Source: DATJFH01 sp035495815 (GTDB lineage: Bacteria > Acidobacteriota > Terriglobia > Bryobacterales > Bryobacteraceae). From it: a DNA stretch of 49,240 nucleotides. A program made the translations under genes and the position numbers. Shown here one piece after another: positions 16,622 through 24,235 of the stretch (position 1 is its first letter; every line of letters begins with the position of its first letter). The notes beneath the pieces are model-generated. The model saw only the letters and a program-made list of their open reading frames with translations, did not search any database and had not been told where the DNA came from. The stretch lies in contig DATJFH010000214.1 of the NCBI GenBank assembly GCA_035495815.1, positions 1-49,240 on the forward strand, given 5' to 3'.

Positions 16622-17779
16622 ATGTTTCGGTACCTTCCTTTAGTGACGAGGAACGCCTGGCGCAACCGCCGGCGCACGGTATTGACCATCCTCAGCGTGG
16701 CCGCGTCGCTTTCGCTGTTAGGAATCCTGATGGCCATTTACGCGGCGTTTTACGCCAGCGATCCACCGCCGGAACAGGCGCTGCGTCTGACCGTCCGCAA
16801 CAAAGTGTCGCTTGTGTTTCCCATGCCGGAAGCGTACCGGGAGAAGATCAAGCGCATTCCCGGAGTGCGCGAGGTGATGGCGCAACAGTGGTTCGGCGGT
16901 GTCTATAAGGATAATCGTCCGGAAAACCTGTTCGCGCGATTCGCCATCGAGCCGGAAAAGATTTTCATTGTACGCGGAGAGATGAAGTTGCCCGAAGAGC
17001 AGAAAGCGGCCTTCCAGCGCGAGCGCACGGCCTGCCTGATTGGCCGCCAGCTCGCCGACAAGATCCACGCCACATTGGGCGACCGCATCACTCTGCAAGG
17101 CGACATCTTTCCGGTGACGCTCGAGCTGACTGTCCGCGCCATCTTCGATACTCGGGAGAACAACGAGGTCCTTTACTTCAACCGCAAGTACCTCGACGAA
17201 AGCATCAAAGGCGCCTTGAAGGGCGCGGTGGGAATGTTCACTATACTGGCCGAGAACGCCGACGCCGTGCCCCGCATCGCACAGGCCGTCGACGACGAAT
17301 TCCGCAATTCGACCACGCAGACAAAGACCGAGACGGAGCGGGCATTTCAGCTTGGATTCATCAATGCCCTGGGGAACGTGAAGGCGTTTCTGGTTGGCGT
17401 CTGCGGAGCGGTTACGTTCACCGTGCTGTTGGTTTCAGGCAACACGATGGCGATGTCGGTACGCGAACGAGTGCGTGAAGTGGGCGTGATGAAAACGCTG
17501 GGCTTCACCCGGGAAGCGATCCTGGGAATGATTCTTGGGGAATCGGTGGTGCTGGCGGTCGTGGGCGCCGCCATTGGCCTCGGCATCGCCACCGGACTGT
17601 GCGGCCTGGTCCGGAAGGCGCCGGGATTCGTCGGACAGCTCAAGACGCTCTCGATTCACCCTCCGGTGGCGCTGGCGTGCCTGGGGGTGGCCGTGGTGAT
17701 CGGACTGATCAGCTCCGCGGTCCCGGCCTGGAACGCTTCGAATACGCCAATCGTCGAGGCGTTGCGAAGGAACGATTAG
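16622..17779 (+). CDS. ABC transporter permease (FtsX/MacB type), first copy
   Basis: The 385-residue protein begins with the usual RNAWRNRRRTVLTILSVAASLSLL first membrane helix, then has a large periplasmic domain (about residues 50-255) and three C-terminal helices with the FtsX pattern VRERVREVGVMKTLGFTREAIL and PAWNASNTPIVEALR at the end. This is the membrane subunit of MacB/LolCE-type mechanotransmitting transporters, which move substrates within or from the periplasm. A second permease, an HlyD adaptor and an ATPase follow on the same strand with short gaps. No Shine-Dalgarno sequence precedes the ATG; a TAGAAT box ends 8 bases before it, so the mRNA may be nearly leaderless. Confidence 0.9.
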   Translation: MFRYLPLVTRNAWRNRRRTVLTILSVAASLSLLGILMAIYAAFYASDPPPEQALRLTVRNKVSLVFPMPEAYREKIKRIPGVREVMAQQWFGGVYKDNRPENLFARFAIEPEKIFIVRGEMKLPEEQKAAFQRERTACLIGRQLADKIHATLGDRITLQGDIFPVTLELTVRAIFDTRENNEVLYFNRKYLDESIKGALKGAVGMFTILAENADAVPRIAQAVDDEFRNSTTQTKTETERAFQLGFINALGNVKAFLVGVCGAVTFTVLLVSGNTMAMSVRERVREVGVMKTLGFTREAILGMILGESVVLAVVGAAIGLGIATGLCGLVRKAPGFVGQLKTLSIHPPVALACLGVAVVIGLISSAVPAWNASNTPIVEALRRND

Positions 17780-17800
17780 CCGCGGAATTTTCAAAAAACA

Positions 17801-18967
17801 ATGGCCGTCCCTCTCGCTTATAACCTCCGCAATCTGGTCGTCCGAAAGACCACGACCCTGATGACGGCGCTGGGGATTGCCCTCACGGTGGCGGTTCTGC
17901 TGGCCATTCTGGCGCTGGTCAATGGCCTGCACGAGGCTTTCCGCTCGACCGCCAATCCGCTGCATGTGCTGGTGCTTCGCAAAGGCTCGGACGCCGAGTT
18001 GACGAGCGGCGTCAGCCGGCAGGCCTACCAGGACATGAAATTCAAGGCGGGTGTGTCGCGTACAGCCCAGGGAGATCCGTTGGTTTCTCCCGAGGGAGTG
18101 GTAGTGATCAATCTGCCGAGCGTCGATAACCCGGACGGCAGCAACGTAACGCTTCGTGGCATCACACCGATCGGGATTCAAATGCGCCAAGGGATCAAGC
18201 TGCTCTCCGGGCGCTGGTTCGAACCGGGCAAGCGTGAAGTGGTGGTGGGCAAATCGATCGCCGCCCGCTTTCCGGCAGCGCGGCTCGGCCGGCGCGTCCC
18301 GTTCGGACGGGGCGAATGGGAAGTGGTGGGCGTCATGGACGCTGGCAAGTCCGCTCACAACAGCGAGATCTTCGCGGACCTGAACCTCGCGGGCGCCGAT
18401 TACGGCCGCACGGAGGGCTTCAGTTCCGTGCTCATGCGGGCCGCCGATCCGGTTACCGTAGCGGCGCTCGTGAACGACTTGAACAACGACCAGAGGCTTA
18501 CCGTTTCGGCGCGCACCGAGAGGGATTATTACGAATCGCAAACGCGCTCCGGCCTGCTGATCGAATTCATCGGTTTGTTCGTATGTGTGATTATGGCCGT
18601 CGGAAGCGGCTTCGCCGCCGCCAATACCATGTATGCCGCCGTGGCCCGCCGCTCCCGGGAAATCGGCACGCTGCGGGTGCTGGGATTTTCCCGCGGCAGT
18701 ATCCTGTTGAGCTTTCTGGCTGAATCGCTGCTGCTCTCGCTGGTGGGAGGCCTTCTGGGGTGCCTGCTGGTACTGCCGCTGAACGGATTGACCACCGGGA
18801 TGACCAATTTCACCACCTTTAGCGAGATCGCCTTCGATTTCCGCATCAGCCCGCTGATCATGGCGACGGGAGTGGGCTTTGCCATGCTTCTGGGGGCATT
18901 GGGCGGATTCTTTCCGGCGCTGGGCGCTGCGAGGAAGGAGATTCTCACGGCGCTGCGCGAAATCTGA
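17801..18967 (+). CDS. ABC transporter permease (FtsX/MacB type), second copy
   Basis: The 388-residue protein has the same plan as its upstream neighbour: one N-terminal helix (VVRKTTTLMTALGIALTVAVLL), a periplasmic domain (about residues 45-265) and three C-terminal helices with AVARRSREIGTLRVLGFSRGSIL and PALGAARKEILTALREI. The two permeases are clearly divergent, so they probably form a heterodimer, as in LolCE, rather than the MacB homodimer. The gene lies 21 bases after the first permease and its stop is 4 bases before the adaptor start. Confidence 0.9.
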   Translation: MAVPLAYNLRNLVVRKTTTLMTALGIALTVAVLLAILALVNGLHEAFRSTANPLHVLVLRKGSDAELTSGVSRQAYQDMKFKAGVSRTAQGDPLVSPEGVVVINLPSVDNPDGSNVTLRGITPIGIQMRQGIKLLSGRWFEPGKREVVVGKSIAARFPAARLGRRVPFGRGEWEVVGVMDAGKSAHNSEIFADLNLAGADYGRTEGFSSVLMRAADPVTVAALVNDLNNDQRLTVSARTERDYYESQTRSGLLIEFIGLFVCVIMAVGSGFAAANTMYAAVARRSREIGTLRVLGFSRGSILLSFLAESLLLSLVGGLLGCLLVLPLNGLTTGMTNFTTFSEIAFDFRISPLIMATGVGFAMLLGALGGFFPALGAARKEILTALREI

Positions 18968-18971
18968 TTCC

Positions 18972-20303
18972 ATGGAAGCGGAGCTCAAAAGTTTACGGAT
19001 CGACCGCAGCCGGCGGAAAGCTCCGGCGCGGTCGAAGTGGCCGTCACGATGGATCGGCGGCGGAGTGGCGCTGTTCCTTCTACTGGGCGCGGGACGGTAT
19101 GCCTACCAGAAAGTAGATGCCGCTCCGGCGGTCGAGGTGATGCGCGTGAAAGCCGCGGTCAGCCCGTCTGCTTCCGGAGGTTCGGTCATTCTCAACGCCA
19201 CCGGATACATCATCGCCGCGCATCGCATCCAGGTGGCGTCGAAGGTGGTAGGCAAGGTTTCCTGGATCGGCGTGGAAAAGGGCGATCGGGTCAGGGAAGG
19301 CCAGGTTCTGGTTCGTCTCGAAGATGACGAGTACCGCGCTCAACTGCAGCAGGCCAACGGCCAGCTCGCCAACCTGCAGGCGCGGCTGAAAGAACTGCAG
19401 AACGGCTCCCGGCCCGAGGAGATCGCGGCTGCGATGGCCAATCTCAACGTGGCCAAAGCCGATCTCGCCAATGCCGGAGTCAGTCTTCGGAGGACGAAAG
19501 AGCTGGCCGATTCCAAGGTGCTCGCGCGCCAGGTCCTCGACGACGCGCAGGCGCGCTACGATTCGGCGCAGGCCAAAGTCGCGTCGCTCGAGAAAACTTA
19601 CGAGCTGGTGAAGCTCGGTCCGCGCGTGGAGCAGATCGAGGCCGTCAGCGGCCAGATCGAGCAGGCCAAAGGACTGGTCGCGTTCTACCAGACTCAACTC
19701 AACAATACCGTTATCAAGGCTCCCGTCAGCGGCACGATTCTGGAGCGCGCGGTCGAAAAAGGCGAGTTCGTGACGACCAGCTTTGTGGGGGACAAAGGCG
19801 CGAAGGGATACGTCGTTTCGCTGGCCAACCTGAACGACCTGCAGGTCGAGCTCGACATCAGCCAGAGCGATTTTGCCAAGCTCGGGCCGCGCCAGCCCGG
19901 CGTCGTGACCACCGACGCGTTCCCTGACCGAAAATACGAGGGTTTCATCGAAGAGATCTCTCCCGAAGCCAACCGCCAGAAAGCCACGGTGCAAGTCAAG
20001 GTAAGGGTCAACAAGCCGGATGGCTTTCTGCGTCCGGAAATGAACGCCAATGTGGCCTTCGTTTCGGACGCGAAGCCGGCCGGTTCCGCATCCACGAAGC
20101 CGGTCATCGTCGTTCCCGCTTCAGCGGTCCGCGACGGCGCCGTATTTGTGACGCTGGGCGGCAAGGCGATCCGGCGGCCGGTAAAAACAGGGCCCTCCGG
20201 CAGCCGCGGAGCCCGCATCGACGAGGGACTGATCGGCGGAGAAGACCTCATCGTCAATCCGCCGGCGGACTTGAAGGACGGAGACAAGGTAGCGGTAAAA
20301 TAG
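18972..20303 (+). CDS. HlyD/MacA-type periplasmic adaptor subunit
   Basis: The 443-residue protein has one N-terminal membrane anchor (about residues 27-45, WIGGGVALFLLLGAGRYAYQ). A lipoyl half-motif follows (GYIIAAHRIQVASKVVGKV, GDRVREGQVLVRLED), then a long coiled-coil hairpin (about 115-235), the second lipoyl half (IKAPVSGTILERAVEKGEF) and beta-barrel and membrane-proximal domains. This is a membrane-fusion protein that links an inner-membrane transporter to an outer-membrane channel. Its place between the permeases and the ATPase makes the unit DevBCA/MacAB-like. No TolC homologue is in the window. The ATG at 18972 is used because the upstream part of the frame overlaps the permease. Confidence 0.9.
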   Translation: MEAELKSLRIDRSRRKAPARSKWPSRWIGGGVALFLLLGAGRYAYQKVDAAPAVEVMRVKAAVSPSASGGSVILNATGYIIAAHRIQVASKVVGKVSWIGVEKGDRVREGQVLVRLEDDEYRAQLQQANGQLANLQARLKELQNGSRPEEIAAAMANLNVAKADLANAGVSLRRTKELADSKVLARQVLDDAQARYDSAQAKVASLEKTYELVKLGPRVEQIEAVSGQIEQAKGLVAFYQTQLNNTVIKAPVSGTILERAVEKGEFVTTSFVGDKGAKGYVVSLANLNDLQVELDISQSDFAKLGPRQPGVVTTDAFPDRKYEGFIEEISPEANRQKATVQVKVRVNKPDGFLRPEMNANVAFVSDAKPAGSASTKPVIVVPASAVRDGAVFVTLGGKAIRRPVKTGPSGSRGARIDEGLIGGEDLIVNPPADLKDGDKVAVK

Positions 20304-20314
20304 GCGATCCGAAG

Positions 20315-21016
20315 ATGAGTGAAATCGTGATTTCAACGAGGGGGCTGAACAAAGAGTTCGTGCGCGACGAGTTCCACGTGGTGGCTCTCAAAGACGTGGA
20401 CATCGATATCGCGAAAGGAGAATTCGTGGCCTTGATGGGCCCGTCGGGCTCCGGAAAATCGACGCTGCTGCACCTGATCGCGGCCATGGATTCCCCGACC
20501 AGCGGTGAAATTCGCGTGCTGGGCCACAATCTGCACGAGATGAACGACACGGAGATCGCCCACTGGCGCAACGAGAATGTCGGCTTCATCTTCCAGGCGT
20601 TCAACCTGATTCCGGTGTTGACGGCGGCCGAGAACGTGGAGCTACCCTTGAAGCTGACGCATTTGAAAAAGCAGGAGCGGATGGAACACGCGGCCACGGC
20701 GCTGAAGCTGGTGGGGCTCGGTGACAGGATGGGACACTACCCGCGCCAGCTTTCCGGCGGGCAGGAGCAGCGCGTCGCCATCGCGCGCGCCATCGTGACC
20801 GATCCGGCGCTGATTCTGGCCGACGAGCCGACCGGCAATCTGGATGCGGCATCGGCGGACGAGGTGCTGACCATACTCTCGCGCCTAAACAAGGAATTCG
20901 GAAAAACGATCGTAATGGTCACGCACGATCCGCATGCGGCCCGCTTCGCCAGTAAGGTGCGGCGGCTCGAGAAGGCCGAGTTGCTACCCGAAACCGCGCT
21001 GATAGAAAAAGGTTGA
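20315..21016 (+). CDS. ABC transporter ATP-binding protein (MacB/LolD type)
   Basis: The 233-residue protein has Walker A GPSGSGKST (residues 42-50), the Q-loop at NVGFIFQAFNLIP, the signature LSGGQEQRVAIARAI, Walker B LILADEPTGNLD and the switch histidine in VTHDPHAA. Length and the FIFQxFNLIPxLTAxENV pattern are those of the MacB/LolD class that pairs with FtsX-type permeases. It is the fourth gene of the export operon and energises the two upstream permeases. The substrate could be a lipoprotein, a lipid or a hydrophobic compound. Confidence 0.93.
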   Translation: MSEIVISTRGLNKEFVRDEFHVVALKDVDIDIAKGEFVALMGPSGSGKSTLLHLIAAMDSPTSGEIRVLGHNLHEMNDTEIAHWRNENVGFIFQAFNLIPVLTAAENVELPLKLTHLKKQERMEHAATALKLVGLGDRMGHYPRQLSGGQEQRVAIARAIVTDPALILADEPTGNLDAASADEVLTILSRLNKEFGKTIVMVTHDPHAARFASKVRRLEKAELLPETALIEKG

Positions 21017-21067
21017 TCAATCATCGCCTGCGAGACCCGCGGGTGGGGGCGGGAGGACAAATCGATT

Positions 21068-21601
21068 ATGGCGGAACTGGAAATTCATCATGAGCACGGT
21101 CCCGAGTCCGATCCGATGGGTAAGCGAGTCGGAATATTGGCGGCGGTGCTGGCCGTCTTCCTGGCGTTGGTGACGATCGAGTCCCACCGCGCCCATACCG
21201 CGGGGATCCTACTGAAGACGGAAGCCAACGATCAGTGGAGTTTCTACCAGGCCAAGAGCATCAAGTCGCATAACCTCGAACTGGGACGGGACCTGATCGG
21301 ATTGCTGGCGGCCAGAGGAGACTCCGACGCATTGAAAAAGCTGGAGGCCTACAAAGCCAGCGTCGAGCGCTACGCGGAGGAGACCAAGGAAATTTCCGAG
21401 CACGCAAAAGAAAAGGAAAAGGAAGCAATGCACGCCGAGCACCAGGCTCTGCGCTTCGATTTCGGCGAAGGACTGCTCGAAATCGGACTGGTGCTCAGCT
21501 CGCTATATTTCATTGCGCGGCGGACGCTGTTCCCGATCGTCGGAATCATCGCCGGTCTAGCCGGCATCATCGCCGGAGTGGCGGGGCTGATGGTCCAGTA
21601 A
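21068..21601 (+). CDS. DUF4337 family membrane protein
   Basis: The 177-residue protein starts with a charged HEHGPESDP segment, then one membrane helix (RVGILAAVLAVFLALVTIES), a long soluble helical region (WSFYQAKSIKSHNLELG, followed by a coiled coil of about residues 85-125 rich in Lys and Glu) and two closely spaced C-terminal helices. This layout and the DQWSFYQAKSIK motif are characteristic of DUF4337, a family of unknown function. It lies 51 bases downstream of the ABC ATPase and may belong to that operon. Its last 45 bases overlap the convergent small gene at 21557-21904. Confidence 0.85.
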   Translation: MAELEIHHEHGPESDPMGKRVGILAAVLAVFLALVTIESHRAHTAGILLKTEANDQWSFYQAKSIKSHNLELGRDLIGLLAARGDSDALKKLEAYKASVERYAEETKEISEHAKEKEKEAMHAEHQALRFDFGEGLLEIGLVLSSLYFIARRTLFPIVGIIAGLAGIIAGVAGLMVQ

Positions 21602-21904
21602 CGACTGGATCTGGTCGAGCATACCGCGTACACGCACGGCAGCGGAATCGAGTCCTGCGTTAGCCAATGCCGCGCGCACCAGGGTCAATCCTCCGGAGTA
21701 GGCGGGAAACTCGATGATCGCCTTCCCTTCTCCTACCGAAAAGCCGCTGTGGCAGATCTGCGGGTTGATCGGGAAGCCGACGTTCGCCAGACATTCCAGC
21801 GCCGCTTCCAGATCGAGCGGGCTCACGGCAATTGAAACGGCAACCAATTCGCCCTCCCGGCCGCCAAGCGGTGCATTCGAGGGAGCACATTGCCAGACGC
21901 TCAT
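21557..21904 (-). CDS. uncharacterised 115-aa protein under control of a SAM-II-like riboswitch
   Basis: The ATG at 21904 is preceded by GGAGG (21909-21913), a strong ribosome-binding site. The protein has no signal peptide or membrane helix. Its middle alternates strand-helix-strand: LVAVSIAVSPLDLEAALECL, NVGFPINPQICHS, KAIIEFPAYSGGLTLVRAAL. This suggests a small ferredoxin-like (ACT-like) fold, but I do not recognise a family. The upstream leader carries a promoter, a SAM-II-like aptamer and a terminator, so expression should fall when S-adenosylmethionine is plentiful. The product is not an obvious methionine biosynthetic enzyme, so a regulatory or ligand-sensing role in sulfur amino acid metabolism is a reasonable guess only. 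The 3' end overlaps the DUF4337 gene on the other strand by 45 bases. Confidence 0.75.
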   Translation of the reverse strand: MSVWQCAPSNAPLGGREGELVAVSIAVSPLDLEAALECLANVGFPINPQICHSGFSVGEGKAIIEFPAYSGGLTLVRAALANAGLDSAAVRVRGMLDQIQSLLDHQPRHSGDDAG

Positions 21905-21935
21905 ATTTCCTCCAGCATCCGGCGCTGACGGTCCA

Positions 21936-21984
21936 AAAAGCAAAAACCCTGAACTTTGGCGAAAAACGCGTCCAAAGGCCAGGG
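21936..21984 (-). terminator. riboswitch-controlled intrinsic terminator in the leader of the 115-aa gene
   Basis: On the minus strand, CCCUG (21984-21980) pairs with CAGGG (21951-21947) and CUUUGG (21977-21972) pairs with CCAAAG (21959-21954), with a two-base internal mismatch between the helices. The stem is followed by UUUUUGCUUUUU (21946-21935). It stands between the aptamer and the ribosome-binding site. Its 5' arm GCCUUUGG (21979-21972) can instead pair with CUAAAGGC (22017-22010), the 3' part of the aptamer, which gives an antiterminator. Confidence 0.75.
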
Positions 21985-22008
21985 TCGAACAGCTTCAACA
22001 GACCGACA

Positions 22009-22086
22009 CGCCTTTAGCACTTTTTTTTACGTGGTTGCAATTAGCTCAGGTCCGGTTGAGCCGGATCCCTAAATCATTCCACGTTC
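22009..22086 (-). ncRNA. SAM-II-like riboswitch (pseudoknot aptamer)
   Basis: Read on the minus strand, ACGUGG (22084-22079) pairs with CCACGU (22034-22029) to form P1. P1 encloses the conserved UGAUUUA (22076-22070) and UUGCAA (22040-22035). An A-rich linker (22028-22021) leads to GUGCUAAAGG (22020-22011). The order of these blocks is that of the SAM-II family. A pseudoknot is possible: CCU-g-AGC (22050-22044) with GCU-aa-AGG (22018-22011). The P1 loop carries an extra hairpin (UCCGG 22065-22061 with CCGGA 22055-22051) that is not part of the minimal SAM-II core. A covariance-model match was not run. Confidence 0.75.
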
Positions 22087-22092
22087 ACCTGT

Positions 22093-22121
22093 ACTGTACC
22101 ACTGAAGGCCGGCGGAATCAA
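22093..22121 (-). promoter_or_regulatory. candidate sigma-70 promoter for the SAM-II-like riboswitch transcript
   Basis: On the minus strand a -35 box TTGATT (22121-22116) and a -10 box TACAGT (22098-22093) are separated by exactly 17 bases. The predicted start, near 22086, is the first base of the aptamer, which supports both calls. On the other side, 22148-22171 contains a near-palindrome (GAGTTTTA ... TAAACTC) upstream of the divergent 97-aa gene. Confidence 0.55.
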
Positions 22122-22220
22122 GAGGGAGTTGGCTGGCTAATAGTGTTGAGTTTTACAAATAGGATAAACTCCTGTGCGCAAGTGCGAATGCTTTGGATGG
22201 CCAATTGCAGACCAAGACGC

Positions 22221-22514
22221 ATGGACGCTACGGACAAAATGGCTGAACGGCTCCTTGTATGGTTCCGGAAACACGCGCCGGAAGACGGAGTGCGCATCTA
22301 CGACGATAATACGGACGGAGTTTCGATCGGCGTCGAGGGCCACATCAAGATCTGCAACCTGGTAGCGTTTCTGATGCACGGAGACGCGACACGCACGCCG
22401 GGCCCGCCTCCTGAGCTGGCGAAAAGCAACCTGACCGAGGATGACGTTCAGGCAGCACTGCAGAATCTGCCGAAAGGTCTGCTCGAAGACCAGGCGATTC
22501 CCACGGAAACATAG
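22221..22514 (+). CDS. hypothetical protein (97 aa)
   Basis: The product has MDATDKMAERLLVWFRKHAP, then RIYDDNTDGVSIGVEGHIKI and an acidic C-terminus (LTEDDVQAALQNLPKGLLED). The pattern looks like a real soluble alpha/beta protein, and codon use matches neighbours. I do not recognise the family. In-frame ATG codons at 22188 and 22197 are alternative starts; none has a convincing ribosome-binding site. The gene is divergent from the riboswitch-controlled small gene. Confidence 0.55.
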   Translation: MDATDKMAERLLVWFRKHAPEDGVRIYDDNTDGVSIGVEGHIKICNLVAFLMHGDATRTPGPPPELAKSNLTEDDVQAALQNLPKGLLEDQAIPTET

Positions 22515-22559
22515 TCGCGAAGCTCACCGTCCCGCCGGTTCACAAAAATCAGGGCTGTT

Positions 22560-22930
22560 TCGATGGCTTATGTCCTTCCGGCCCGTATTCATCCCATCCT
22601 TGGTGTAACCGGCGACGCCACAACCGACGTCGAGTTTCGTGCCGCCGGCATTTCCCGCGAGTTGAATGGTCATCGCACTGGTAGTCCCCAACGTCATCAG
22701 CGGTCCGAGTTCGCCGTTCAAAACCATCATCTTGCCGGGGATCAGAAAAACAACTTGCATGTGCCGTACAAAACCCTGGTTGGGCAGCTTCTCGCACAAG
22801 CAGCCCAAGGGGTTTTCTTCGATGCTGAGGTTGCGAGAATCACCCGAGAACGTGTGTGAAGAGTCCCACCAATCACGCGAATCGGTAGACGGTATCCGGC
22901 GGCGCGGCGATCTCCAGTGTCATCTTCAGT
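22560..22930 (-). pseudogene. decayed SRPBCC/AHSA1-like gene
   Basis: Minus-strand pieces read, in order, TLEIAAPPDTVYRFA; after a frameshift DWWDSSHTFSGDSRNLSIE, ENPLGCLCEKLPNQG, VRHMQVVFLIPGKMMVLNG, ELGPLMTLGTTSAMTIQL and GAGYTKDGMN-like sequence; then the similarity ends. The order GCFCEKL, VxHxxVVxxxPGKxLxLxGxLGPLQ, GGYxPGGLD is that of the SRPBCC (START/AHSA1-like) ligand-binding family. The N-terminus is fused out of frame to the truncated dienelactone hydrolase remnant and the C-terminal helix is missing, so no working product is expected. Confidence 0.65.
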
Positions 22931-23334
22931 GTGATTGGCCTTGAGCGCTGCCTCATCCGGCCAGCCGTCGTTGATGCGCTTGTCTAAAGAAGCATAATGC
23001 AGAAGCAGCGGGGACTTGATCTTTGCGACATCGGCCGCGGGAGGCTGCGAGCCGTAGAACGGAACAGCGGCTGAGAGCTGGCGCCGTTGCCCTGCGGAGA
23101 GGGGACGCTAACCGTTTCCGTCCTGATCCGGCTGTCGTCTTTGGGGACCTGCTGGCCCAGGCATAGTTTGGGCGAGGCTTTCAAACAGAGCCGCCGCCGT
23201 CAAGCCGCCGGTGGCGAACTTTTGAACCCGGTCGAAAAAGCCCGGCGGTCGATGTCGCCGTGGACGTAAAGGTCAAACAGGTTGAGCAGTTTGAGCAGTT
23301 CCTGAGGATAATCACTGGCTTTCTTACGTTCCAT
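22930..23334 (-). pseudogene. decayed dienelactone hydrolase family gene with internal deletion
   Basis: From an ATG at 23334 the minus strand reads MERKKASDYPQELLKLLNLF, YVHGDIDRRA; then, after frameshifts, FDRVQKFATGGLTAAALFES, VPKDDSRIRTETVSVPSPQG; then a jump to AAVPFYGSQPPAADVAKIKS, PLLLHYASLDKRINDGWP and DEAALKANH. These are the N-terminus and the region just before the catalytic Asp/His of secreted-type dienelactone hydrolases. The roughly 110 residues between them, which carry the nucleophile cysteine motif GFCFGG, have been deleted. The C-terminus is also missing and runs into the SRPBCC remnant. Confidence 0.7.
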
Positions 23335-23802
23335 GCCGATCCCTTTCCAGCGCAAGAATAGGCTGCGGGGAAGTCGCGGAAAATACTAACCAGATACTGC
23401 GGTTTTGGAATTCAAAGAGAGTCGGTACCCCAGTACGAGCGCTGGAAATAACTCGGTGTACGTACAGTACTTGGAGGCAATGTGCATAGGGTAGAAGGCA
23501 GTTTAAAATGACCGGACAGCCCGGTCCGGAGTAAGGGCGGAAGTTCATTGTGGCAGAGACTTTAGAGGGAAACGTCTTGATCTCTCCCAGGCTCGGGGAG
23601 CTTGCAGGCACAACTGGACGAGCCGTGGAGGACAACCTTAGTGGAAGACATAAGGCACTGAAAATACAGGTTGTCTTGAGCTTGCGCGGATTAGGGAAGA
23701 AACGGAACTCTCATTACTTTTTGAGCTCAGTAGGAGGGAGGCCGTATAAGGAAATGGTTCTTTCGTACCACGGGTTGATGTAGGATTAGGTGTTAATACC
23801 GA
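23335..23802. other. gene-poor, less GC-rich stretch between the dienelactone hydrolase remnant and the Flp pilin gene
   Basis: I see no convincing gene here. A GTG-initiated plus-strand frame of 77 codons (23550-23783) exists but has no ribosome-binding site and resembles no family. A small inverted repeat, CCGGAC (23512-23517) with GTCCGG (23524-23529), is present without a clear T tract. Confidence 0.5.
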
Positions 23803-23831
23803 TTTCAAAAATATTGGCGTCCTGCTATGAT
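23803..23831 (+). promoter_or_regulatory. candidate promoter of the Flp pilin gene
   Basis: TATGAT (23826-23831), with the extended TGC in front, makes a good -10 box. TTTCAA (23803-23808) lies 17 bases upstream as a weak -35. Transcription would begin near 23838, leaving a leader of about 40 bases with the AAGGAG ribosome-binding site at 23864-23869. Confidence 0.5.
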
Positions 23832-23877
23832 CAATCATCGTTGCAAACTTTTGCACGGAGAAGAAGGAGACTAATAA

Positions 23878-24075
23878 ATGAAACGTTTGACGAATCTTGC
23901 AGTTCGGATCCAGATGATCGTAAAGGATACCCGCGGTCAGGACCTCATTGAGTATGCGTTGATGGCGGGTTTCGTGGCCGTCGCCGCCGGCGCCATCATG
24001 CCGGGTGTTGCGAGCAGCATCAACATCATCTTCAGCAAAGTGAACTCGGTCATGTCCCTCGCGGCCGCCAGCTAA
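23878..24075 (+). CDS. Flp family type IVb pilin
   Basis: The 65-residue protein has a short basic leader and the Flp prepilin pattern: GQDLIEYALMAGFVAVAAGA (residues 20-39), where the conserved Glu and Tyr follow the prepilin peptidase site, then a hydrophobic helix and SSINIIFSKVNS. Flp pilins form thin type IVb fibres for attachment and are assembled by the Tad machinery. No tad genes are in the window, so the machinery must be elsewhere or the gene is an orphan. The start is set by AAGGAG at 23864-23869 and an AT-rich leader; a strong hairpin follows the stop. Confidence 0.92.
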   Translation: MKRLTNLAVRIQMIVKDTRGQDLIEYALMAGFVAVAAGAIMPGVASSINIIFSKVNSVMSLAAAS

Positions 24076-24088
24076 TAGCAACTTTCCC

Positions 24089-24115
24089 GGCGGGTGAGCT
24101 CAGCGCTCACCCGCC
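24089..24115 (+). terminator. hairpin after the Flp pilin gene
   Basis: GGCGGGTGAGC (24089-24099) and GCTCACCCGCC (24105-24115) form a perfect 11-bp stem with a five-base loop, 13 bases after the pilin stop. No T tract follows, so it may end or stabilise the pilin mRNA rather than act as a classic intrinsic terminator. Confidence 0.55.
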
Positions 24116-24235
24116 TGAAATCCTCCAGTACACGGCCAGGACGGTTTATTCTGGCAGCCTCTCCTCCTAACCCTTTCACTCTTTCCAGTCCGGTAGTCAA
24201 CTCTCCCTTCATCCCGATGCCAGCAACTCCTGTTC

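Noticed and set aside
17435..18988. Minus-strand frame opposite the export permeases
   Set aside because: It spans two real genes on the other strand and has Gln/His/Arg-rich composition without motifs.
23550..23783. 77-codon GTG frame in the gap before the Flp pilin
   Set aside because: No ribosome-binding site, no family resemblance and unusual composition.
23841..23855. Sigma-54-like sequence TTGCAAACTTTTGCA before the Flp pilin gene
   Set aside because: The -24 GG is missing and the implied start would fall on or after the ribosome-binding site; the TATGAT promoter upstream fits better.
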